Of a stretch of 21,637 nucleotides of DNA, positions 1 to 5,772 are shown in pieces. Positions within the stretch are counted from its first letter, which is position 1, and the number at the start of each line of letters is the position of its first letter. Both the position numbers and the translations under genes were made by a program. This DNA is from Pseudomonadota bacterium (lineage in GTDB: Bacteria; Pseudomonadota; Alphaproteobacteria; Parvibaculales; Parvibaculaceae). The stretch is taken from NCBI GenBank assembly GCA_021780275.1, contig JAJXZC010000436.1, positions 1 to 21,637 of the forward strand, written 5' to 3'. The notes under the pieces were generated by a model. The model worked only from the letters and a program-made list of their open reading frames with translations. It ran no database searches and had not been told where the DNA came from.

Positions 1-85
1 CTTCCCGCTCGCCCTCGGTCGCGGCGCCGAGAAAAAGCGCCTCTATCTTGCGTAACCGTTCCCGAAGCTGATCTTCAATCATCAT
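1..85 (-). CDS. Small hypothetical protein, N-terminal fragment
   Basis: A leftward reading frame runs off the window edge. It starts MMIEDQLRERLRKIEALF and continues as a charged helix rich in Arg and Glu (28 residues visible). A GAGGA ribosome-binding sequence lies about 8 nt upstream of the first ATG; the second ATG, one codon on, is also possible. The N-terminus resembles small helical proteins of unknown function found around alphaproteobacterial mobile elements, possibly DUF2786-like, but too little is visible to assign a family. It has no evident link to the catabolic genes that follow. Confidence 0.5.
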   Translation of the reverse strand, partial: MMIEDQLRERLRKIEALFLGAATEGERE

Positions 86-93
86 CTCGCCGT

Positions 94-111
94 CCTCGTA
101 TGACCACGAGG
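94..111 (-). promoter_or_regulatory. Short hairpin overlapping the ribosome-binding site of the first gene
   Basis: A 6-bp perfect inverted repeat (CCTCGT / ACGAGG, 6-nt loop) lies 9 nt upstream of the start at 85. On the leftward mRNA its second arm contains the GAGG of the ribosome-binding site, so folding could mask translation initiation. It is short enough to occur by chance. Confidence 0.25.
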
Positions 112-228
112 ACATGGGTGAGCCCGCTCAGTCAATCCGCGGCACCGCGCCGTCCACAGAGGCAGAAATCAAACCTGTGGTCGACTCGTGCCGCTTACGA
201 TGCAACGCCGCCCGCGATGTGGACGTAC

Positions 229-317
229 TGCGTCGGGTGATTTCGGTCCGGGCCATCGGATCGCTGCAAATCTTGCATATCCGACGGAGCTAAACGCTTC
301 TGAAATCACCCGACGCA
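229..317. repeat. 16-bp perfect inverted repeat with 57-bp centre
   Basis: The left arm TGCGTCGGGTGATTTC (229-244) is repeated exactly as its reverse complement at 302-317. The 57 bp between the arms is non-coding. The right arm ends 14 bp past the stop of the leftward alcohol dehydrogenase gene. No target-site duplication is visible directly outside the arms. The spacer is too long for a normal intrinsic terminator and there is no T-tract. It could be a miniature element (MITE-like), the closed-up ends of a lost insertion sequence, or a paired operator. The rest of 86-331 holds no gene that I can see. Confidence 0.7.
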
Positions 318-331
318 ATTTCGAGTAGTTC

Positions 332-1477
332 TCAAATAACAAGAAGAGGCTTGATTACTTTTCCCTCTTCCGCGTCAGCAAATGCTTCATTGATAAACTC
401 AAAGCTGTATTGAGAATAGAGCTTTTCGATCGGCAGCTTTCCCTCGCGGTAATATTCTATCAGTTCAGGAATGAATGTCTTGGGATCGGAATCGCCTTCT
501 GTAATCATTTTGACGGTCACACCGCGGACGAGCATGTCCATGATGTTGAGCGGAAGGCTGGCTTCGGGAGGCGCGAAGGCGAGCAGACCGAGCCGCCCCA
601 TCGGGAGCAATGTGCTGTGAGCCGTCGCAATGACGGTTGGAATACCCGTCGTGTCCAGCGCATGGGTGGCTCCGCCGGAAATCGCCTTGATTGCGGCGGC
701 AACATCCGATTCGGCTTTCGGGTCGATGACGTGGGTCGCTCCGACTTCCAAGGCGAGTTGGCGCCGTTTCGCGACTGGCTCAACCAGGATGATCATGGAG
801 GCGTCGGCAATTTTCGCCCCCATAACGGCGCTCAGACCAACCGAACCACCGCCAAATATGACGACCTTGTCGCCCTTCCCGACGGCGAGGGAATTCAGGA
901 TAGCGCCGGCGCCAGTTTGAATGCCGCAGCCGAGCGGACCGAGGAGCGCCAATTTGTCAGACTTAGGCACGACGACAGTATTTCGCTGGTTCGCGATCAC
1001 ATGGGTCGCGAACGACGACTGGCTGAAAAAGCGCGCATTGATTGGTTGTTCGCCCCTGTACATCGGGGTCGAGCCGTCGTCACGCGTGCTTGCAAAATTC
1101 TTGGCCATGAAGTTGTAACAATACGCCGGATGAGATTTCATGCAGTTGGGGCATCCGCCGCATGAACCGAAGCTGAGTACGACGTGGTCTCCGACCGTTA
1201 TGTCGGAAACATCGGTGCCGACAGCCTCCACAATTCCGGAACCTTCATGACCGAGTACGATCGGCATCGGCACCGGGAACGCTCCTTTGCAGACCACGTC
1301 GGTGTGACAAACGCCAACGCCGACGATGCGGACGAGAACCTCGTCGCTGCGCGGCTCCTGCAAAGACACGTCCTGGATGGCGAATTTTCCGTTGGCTTCG
1401 GAAAGGACCGCAGCGCGTCCCTTAACGGCCTTCACGCCTGCCACCGCTGCGTTGAAAAGACGATCGATCTGGTTCAT
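332..1477 (-). CDS. xylB: Zinc-dependent alcohol dehydrogenase, XylB/aryl-alcohol type
   Basis: This 381-residue medium-chain NAD-dependent alcohol dehydrogenase would oxidise the primary alcohol made by the neighbouring hydroxylase to the aldehyde. The catalytic zinc site is visible as Cys57 (GVCHTD), His77-Glu78 (GHEG) and Cys184 (GPLGCGIQTG). The structural zinc lobe is Cys106, Cys109, Cys112 and Cys120. The Rossmann motif GGGSVG is at 209-214. The pattern from GHEG through GPLGCGIQTGAG matches benzyl-alcohol dehydrogenase XylB and geraniol dehydrogenase GeoA as I remember them. The start at 1477 is preferred over an in-frame start at 1600 because AAGGA lies 8 nt upstream and the family begins near here. 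It follows the hydroxylase gene on the same strand by 91 bp, so co-transcription is likely. The exact alcohol is unknown: benzyl, cumyl, terpenoid or aliphatic. Confidence 0.9.
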   Translation of the reverse strand: MNQIDRLFNAAVAGVKAVKGRAAVLSEANGKFAIQDVSLQEPRSDEVLVRIVGVGVCHTDVVCKGAFPVPMPIVLGHEGSGIVEAVGTDVSDITVGDHVVLSFGSCGGCPNCMKSHPAYCYNFMAKNFASTRDDGSTPMYRGEQPINARFFSQSSFATHVIANQRNTVVVPKSDKLALLGPLGCGIQTGAGAILNSLAVGKGDKVVIFGGGSVGLSAVMGAKIADASMIILVEPVAKRRQLALEVGATHVIDPKAESDVAAAIKAISGGATHALDTTGIPTVIATAHSTLLPMGRLGLLAFAPPEASLPLNIMDMLVRGVTVKMITEGDSDPKTFIPELIEYYREGKLPIEKLYSQYSFEFINEAFADAEEGKVIKPLLVI

Positions 1478-1568
1478 CCCTGATATCCTTGTGGAAATGG
1501 AAGCGAGAGGACGGAATCCTTGATTTTTCATCGAGGCTTCGCGCTTGGTTACGTCATTGTGAATGAGG

Positions 1569-2678
1569 TCAGGCGGCGGCGCGGACCGGGCGCGCGTCAA
1601 CTTCCGAGAACCAGTCCGGCCAGCCGGCGGCGAGGTTTTGTTCGCGCGCGATCCTGCGTTCTTCGGCTGTGGCCTTGGTGAGGTCCCATTCTTTGAGCGC
1701 CGGCTTGGCGACAGAGTTTTGCCAAACTGGCGGAATCAAGGCCGTAAGGAAGCAGACGAACACGCTAGGCATTTTGACCGCCGAAGCGTCCGGAACCAGA
1801 ACGTGATACGGCTTGAACGAATCCAGATGGTGATCGGCATGATTGACGATCTCCCAGCCGAAGATGCGGCTCAGCGGGTGCAGGTGGTTCCAAACATGAC
1901 GGGCCGCGATCGGAGCGCCAGGAGCGCGGACGAGCCCGTAATGCTGGAAATAGTTGAAGGACTCGGCCCAAACGCGGGCGATGAACATCGCGAGCACGCA
2001 AAGTGCAACCGCATGCCCGCCGCCAATAAAATAAATCGGCGTCTGCATGATGATCATCATCGCTATCGCTTTCCACAGTCGATGGCCCAGCGACCAGCGG
2101 CCTTTGCCACGCTTTTCGAGGGCGTCGCATTCCGCGCGCAGGGAAGTGCGGGTGCTTTCCACGAGGGCGCCGACGGTAAAGCTGTAAAGGTCTTTGCCGC
2201 GAAGAGAGGTGTCGGAATCCGTAGTGGTGGCGACATCAATATGGTGGCCGATGACATGGGCGACGGAACGGGTGCAGTCGAAATAGACAATCTGACCGAC
2301 CAGCCCCAGGAAGCGCGAGAACCAGCCGCGCTGATGATATAGCTCATGCGTGACCGGAACCATCGGCACGACCGACAGCCACGCCACGCCACCGACAGCG
2401 CCGATTGTTTCAGCGGCTGTCATCCCCTGCGCGATGCGCCACGCGAAGATGAAATACATACCCATTCCACAGACGCTCGCAACATAGAGCGGCAGATTCG
2501 CCATGAACCTGTTGGGAATATTCCGCCTGGAATAGTCGCGCGGAAGCGAGGTGTCGATGATCATCAGCACCGGGAAACTGCCGATCGCGATGTAGACCCA
2601 TGGGCCGCCGAGATAGAGGCCGTAGCCGGCGAGTAGCTGAAGCGCCACCGGCAAAAAATATAGCGACATAGACAACAT
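1569..2678 (-). CDS. xylM: XylM/CymA-type membrane di-iron hydroxylase (AlkB superfamily)
   Basis: This 369-residue integral membrane monooxygenase hydroxylates a terminal or aryl methyl group using O2 and electrons from a ferredoxin-reductase partner. The histidine boxes that bind the di-iron centre are all present: HELYH (His111, His115), HVIGHH (His141, His145, His146), His246 in NYFQHYG, and NHADHH (His280, His283, His284). Hydrophobic helices fill residues 5-45, 60-85, 93-109 and 203-235. Length, the NYFQHYGLVR segment and the C-terminal AKP.L..WD...AT..ER..A motif are those of xylene monooxygenase XylM and p-cymene monooxygenase rather than long-chain alkane AlkB (about 400 residues). 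The start at 2678 has GGGAGGA 7 nt upstream. The gene diverges from the aldehyde dehydrogenase gene across 341 bp, and its likely reductase is encoded on the other strand at 4573. The substrate is inferred only. Confidence 0.92.
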   Translation of the reverse strand: MLSMSLYFLPVALQLLAGYGLYLGGPWVYIAIGSFPVLMIIDTSLPRDYSRRNIPNRFMANLPLYVASVCGMGMYFIFAWRIAQGMTAAETIGAVGGVAWLSVVPMVPVTHELYHQRGWFSRFLGLVGQIVYFDCTRSVAHVIGHHIDVATTTDSDTSLRGKDLYSFTVGALVESTRTSLRAECDALEKRGKGRWSLGHRLWKAIAMMIIMQTPIYFIGGGHAVALCVLAMFIARVWAESFNYFQHYGLVRAPGAPIAARHVWNHLHPLSRIFGWEIVNHADHHLDSFKPYHVLVPDASAVKMPSVFVCFLTALIPPVWQNSVAKPALKEWDLTKATAEERRIAREQNLAAGWPDWFSEVDARPVRAAA

Positions 2679-3019
2679 TGGAGAATCCTCCCTGTGCTTT
2701 TCCTTAGGACGGCGCCGTGGCGTTGATGGGCCACATTTCGTGAGGGCGCACTTGGTTGCGCGGCGCCTGCCCCGTCCAGAATCGTACGTTAGCGATGTTT
2801 TTGGGCCTCAGCCCCGCTCCAAAGTATTGGTCGGGACGGGCCTTTACTCAGGGCCACCGTCCTTTTTGGTCCTTATCCCATACTTAGGTCCGGCGGCCCT
2901 GGCGTTCCCGACGTCACATGATGGAGCGTCTTCGCCTAGGTCGTACGCCTGCGTATGATTGCGGCTTGGCCGACAAGAAGGAACGCGCCGGATTTCGGCG
3001 ACATTCAGGGAGTAGAGAT
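2679..3019. promoter_or_regulatory. Divergent promoter region of the hydroxylase and aldehyde dehydrogenase operons
   Basis: These 341 bp of non-coding DNA must carry promoters in both directions. Three copies of the pattern CYTAGGWC occur, at 2703-2710, 2883-2890 and 2935-2942; the last two are 52 bp apart, close to five helical turns. There are also an inverted repeat GGACGG/CCGTCC (2834-2839 and 2857-2862) and two CGTACG palindromes (2783-2788 and 2942-2947). I could not identify a convincing sigma-54 -24/-12 element or a strong sigma-70 promoter by eye. The LAL regulator encoded at 5773 is the natural candidate to act here. Confidence 0.55.
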
Positions 3020-4468
3020 ATGGCACTGGGACAGTCGGCGCTTCGCGCCGATGAGGTGGCCGTTCGCGCCGAAGATGTAGCTGGGATTCTCGCGGCTCAA
3101 AAAGCGGCAATTTTGACGCATGGGCCGTTGTCGATCCGTGAGCGCGAGGAATGGCTTGATCGGCTGATCGGCCTGATGGTCGATTTCAAGTCGGAAATCG
3201 TCGATGCCGTGAATCAGGACTTCGGGTGCCGCAGCCGCGAGGCGACTTTGATGGCGGATGTTTTCGCGGTCCTTGGCTCACTGAAGCTGGCGCGCGCGAG
3301 CCTCGACGAATGGGCTAAGCCGGTTCCTTACGAGGGAATGTTCCCCGACGCCAATGCCCAAGTGGAATATCATCCGCTCGGCGTTGTCGGCGTCATGAGC
3401 CCATGGAATTTTCCATTTAATTTGACTTTCGCTCCGTTGGCAGGGATCGTCGCCGCGGGCAATCGCGCAATGATCCGTCCATCGGAGCTCTCGCTGGCTT
3501 CGTCGGCCCTCATGGCTCGCATGATCGAAACGGCTTTCGCCCCGACGGAAATTGCGGTGATCAACGGCGGGCCGGAGGTGGCGCAGGCTTTTGCGAGCCT
3601 GCCGTTCGACCATCTGCTGTTCACAGGGGGTGGCGCCGTCGCTCGTCGCGTAATGCGGGCGGCCGCCGAGAATCTGACGCCTGTGACTCTTGAGCTTGGC
3701 GGAAAATGTCCTGTTGTCATTTCGCCGTCGGCGGCGGTCGATGACGCCGCCGCGCGCGTCCTCACGATCAAAACGCTCAATGCGGGCCAGATTTGCCTGG
3801 CGCCAGACTATGTTCTCGTTCCGGAGTCTCGCGCGAACGAGTTTGTGGCCGCGGCTAAGAAGGCCGTGGCGGCCATGTATCCAACTCTGGCGAGCAATCC
3901 CGATTACACATCGATCATCAACCAGCGTCAGTTTGATCGCCTGCAGGCGCTTCTGGCCGACGCGCGGGCGAAAGGGGCGGAAATCATAGAACTGAACCCG
4001 GCAGGTGAGAGCTTCTCACGCGAATCCCATCGACTCCCGCCGACGCTGGTCTTGAATCCTACTCCGAATATGGACATCATGCAGGAGGAAGTTTTCGGTC
4101 CGTTGCTCCCCGTGAAAACGTATTCTGCGATCGATCAGGCCATTGCTCACGTCAATTCCGGCGACAGTCCCCTTGCGCTCTACTATTTCGGCTCAGATCC
4201 GAAAGAAGAGCGAAAGGTTCTCGATCAAACCCGTTCCGGAGGCGTCACGATCAACGACGTCATGACTCATGCCTTCGCTGAAAATCTACCCTTTGGCGGC
4301 GTCGGCCCTTCGGGCATGGGTTCGTATCATGGCAAAGCCGGCTTCATCAATTTCAGTCATGCGCGTTCGATTTATCGTCAAGGCAAAGCGATCGAGGCCG
4401 AATACATGATCCGGGCGCCGTTTGGCGAACCGATCAGGCAGTTTCTTGACTCGGTCATCGTGAAGTAA
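3020..4468 (+). CDS. Aldehyde dehydrogenase, coniferyl-aldehyde dehydrogenase type
   Basis: This 482-residue NAD(P)-dependent aldehyde dehydrogenase would convert the aldehyde from the XylB-like enzyme to the carboxylate. Visible motifs are PWNFPFNL (128-135), FTGGG (201-205), the general base Glu225 in LELGGK and the catalytic nucleophile Cys259 in NAGQICLAPDY. A C-terminal LPFGGVGPSGMGSYHG segment is of the class-3/coniferyl-aldehyde dehydrogenase type. This differs from benzaldehyde dehydrogenase XylC of TOL plasmids, which has a different N-terminus. The start at 3020 is chosen because AGGGAG lies 7 nt upstream and the family N-terminus fits; an in-frame ATG at 2918 would add an atypical 34-residue leader. 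It is the first gene of the rightward operon, followed after 104 bp by the reductase gene. Substrate range is not readable from the sequence. Confidence 0.93.
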   Translation: MALGQSALRADEVAVRAEDVAGILAAQKAAILTHGPLSIREREEWLDRLIGLMVDFKSEIVDAVNQDFGCRSREATLMADVFAVLGSLKLARASLDEWAKPVPYEGMFPDANAQVEYHPLGVVGVMSPWNFPFNLTFAPLAGIVAAGNRAMIRPSELSLASSALMARMIETAFAPTEIAVINGGPEVAQAFASLPFDHLLFTGGGAVARRVMRAAAENLTPVTLELGGKCPVVISPSAAVDDAAARVLTIKTLNAGQICLAPDYVLVPESRANEFVAAAKKAVAAMYPTLASNPDYTSIINQRQFDRLQALLADARAKGAEIIELNPAGESFSRESHRLPPTLVLNPTPNMDIMQEEVFGPLLPVKTYSAIDQAIAHVNSGDSPLALYYFGSDPKEERKVLDQTRSGGVTINDVMTHAFAENLPFGGVGPSGMGSYHGKAGFINFSHARSIYRQGKAIEAEYMIRAPFGEPIRQFLDSVIVK

Positions 4469-4473
4469 GAGAG

Positions 4474-4494
4474 CCCCGTTTCTCTGGGACGGGG
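4474..4494 (+). promoter_or_regulatory. Small hairpin just after the aldehyde dehydrogenase stop
   Basis: CCCCGT (4474-4479) pairs with ACGGGG (4489-4494) around a 9-nt loop, starting 6 nt after the stop codon. It has no T-tract, so it may attenuate transcription or protect the upstream mRNA rather than terminate fully. Confidence 0.35.
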
Positions 4495-4506
4495 TCCAGC
4501 TTCCGG

Positions 4507-4538
4507 GGCGGCGAGCGCCAACGAGTACGCTCGCCGCC
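4507..4538 (+). promoter_or_regulatory. Strong 11-bp intercistronic hairpin before the reductase gene
   Basis: GGCGGCGAGCG (4507-4517) is perfectly complementary to CGCTCGCCGCC (4528-4538) with a 10-nt loop. All 11 pairs match and the stem is almost entirely G/C. No run of T follows, so it is probably an mRNA-stabilising or processing hairpin, or a leaky terminator that lowers expression of the reductase relative to the aldehyde dehydrogenase. Confidence 0.55.
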
Positions 4539-4572
4539 AGCGATATAGGTCCGCATAAGGGTGTTGCCGGGC

Positions 4573-5637
4573 ATGACACGGTTTTGGCGCAAATGGTTCG
4601 TGAAAGCGAAGCCACAATTTGCAATTCTTGAACCCTTCGGCGTGGAAGTCGCCGTGGGGCCCGAGCAGACATTGTTGGAAGCGGCCCTCGCGAAAGGCGT
4701 TCCATTTCCACATAACTGCACAGTTGGAACTTGCGGCTCATGCAAGTGCCGCCTCATTTCGGGCGACGTGCGGGCCGGGGTCGATTTCGGTTACACCTTG
4801 TCGAAAGAGGAAATTCAGGCGGGCTACATTCTAGCCTGCCAAGCGCATCCGCTTTCCGCGGTCGTCGTCAAGGTTGAAAATGCCGGCGCGGATGCGCCCG
4901 CGCCAGAAAAATTCAGCGGGCGAATTCGTAGCCGTTCCGAACTGACGCATGACATTTTGTCGGTCGTCATCGAACTCGACCGACCGATGAAATATGTGGC
5001 TGGACAATATGCCGACATCCAGACGGGAGATCTTCCGCCTCGGTTCTATTCCTTCGCGGATCCGCCCGAGCGCGGGGGGCGCCGCGAGGTTAGCTTTTTT
5101 ATTCGCAAGACGCCAGGCGGAGCCTTCACCGAGCCGCTTTTCGCCGGGGCGTTTGACGGACGGGAGCTTGCTATCGATGGACCTCACGGCAGCTTTTATT
5201 TGAGGTCTGGAGATGGGCCTCTGATATGCCTTGCAGGCGGCTCAGGCTTAGCTCCGTTGATGAGCTTGCTAATGGACGCGCGCAAAAAGAATATCAAGCG
5301 TCCCTGCGTGCTGCTGTTTGGCGCCCGCTCTCAGCGTGACCTTTACATGCTTGACGCGATCGAAGGCATGGGCGCGGACTGGCTGAGCGATTTCAAATTT
5401 ATTCCGGTTCTCTCAGAGGAGCCGCTGGACAGTTCGTGGCGCGGGCGCCGTGGGCTTGTGACCAAGGCTCTCGCAGAGCTGCTCGGCGCTGATCCGGAAA
5501 TCGTCAGGAGCGCACAGTCCTATATGTGCGGGCCGCCGCCGATGATCGACAGCGCTGTGTCGGTTCTCGTTAAGGCGGGCGTAGATATCGGCGACATCCA
5601 TTACGATAAATTCACGGATGTCCGACGGCCGAGTTGA
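4573..5637 (+). CDS. xylA: XylA-type ferredoxin-NADH reductase, electron donor of the hydroxylase
   Basis: This 354-residue soluble flavo-iron-sulfur protein passes electrons from NAD(P)H through FAD and a plant-type [2Fe-2S] cluster to the membrane hydroxylase. Cluster ligands are Cys49, Cys54, Cys57 (CTVGTCGSC) and Cys89. The FAD-binding RFYS motif is at 157-160. The nucleotide-binding AGGSGLAPLMSLL begins at 221 and the CGPPPM motif at 319. The order ferredoxin then FAD then NAD and the length match XylA and the p-cymene monooxygenase reductase. The ATG at 4573 is preferred; an upstream in-frame GTG at 4561 abuts the AAGGG sequence and leaves it no spacing. In TOL and cym systems the reductase gene is next to the hydroxylase gene on the same strand. 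Here it lies 1.9 kb away in the opposite operon. Confidence 0.92.
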   Translation: MTRFWRKWFVKAKPQFAILEPFGVEVAVGPEQTLLEAALAKGVPFPHNCTVGTCGSCKCRLISGDVRAGVDFGYTLSKEEIQAGYILACQAHPLSAVVVKVENAGADAPAPEKFSGRIRSRSELTHDILSVVIELDRPMKYVAGQYADIQTGDLPPRFYSFADPPERGGRREVSFFIRKTPGGAFTEPLFAGAFDGRELAIDGPHGSFYLRSGDGPLICLAGGSGLAPLMSLLMDARKKNIKRPCVLLFGARSQRDLYMLDAIEGMGADWLSDFKFIPVLSEEPLDSSWRGRRGLVTKALAELLGADPEIVRSAQSYMCGPPPMIDSAVSVLVKAGVDIGDIHYDKFTDVRRPS

Positions 5638-5672
5638 AGCTCTTTTGTCGAGCCGATCGGGTCCGGCCGCCA

Positions 5673-5718
5673 GGCGCCCCATACTTTTGGCCGGGTGGAT
5701 AAAAACGTCCGGGGCGCC
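5673..5718. promoter_or_regulatory. Inverted repeat upstream of the LAL regulator gene
   Basis: GGCGCCCC (5673-5680) and GGGGCGCC (5711-5718) are perfect complements 30 bp apart, in the 135-bp gap between the reductase and regulator genes. Each arm contains the GGCGCC palindrome. It could be a pair of operator half-sites for autoregulation or a long-loop terminator for the reductase operon. Confidence 0.4.
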
Positions 5719-5772
5719 ATATTCCAACGTGACAGCAACGCCTTAAGATTGCTGCGCGGAGGAAACGCATCA

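Noticed and set aside
154..180. CCACAG/CTGTGG inverted repeat in the left intergenic region
   Set aside because: Only 6 bp per arm with a 15-bp spacer, so easily chance; no gene-related position.
410..1165. Long plus-strand open frame (251 codons) opposite the alcohol dehydrogenase gene
   Set aside because: It is the antisense of a clear enzyme with intact zinc and Rossmann motifs. The translation is Arg/His-rich with no recognisable domain, as is usual in high-GC DNA.
1563..2342. 259-codon plus-strand frame opposite the hydroxylase gene
   Set aside because: The opposite strand has all the di-iron histidine boxes. This frame is low-complexity charged sequence with no family features.
2679..3019. 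Possible sigma-54 promoter for the hydroxylase, as in TOL Pu
   Set aside because: No TGGCAC-N5-TTGCA-like element with correct GG/GC spacing was found by eye, and the neighbouring regulator is a LAL protein rather than an XylR-type enhancer-binding protein.
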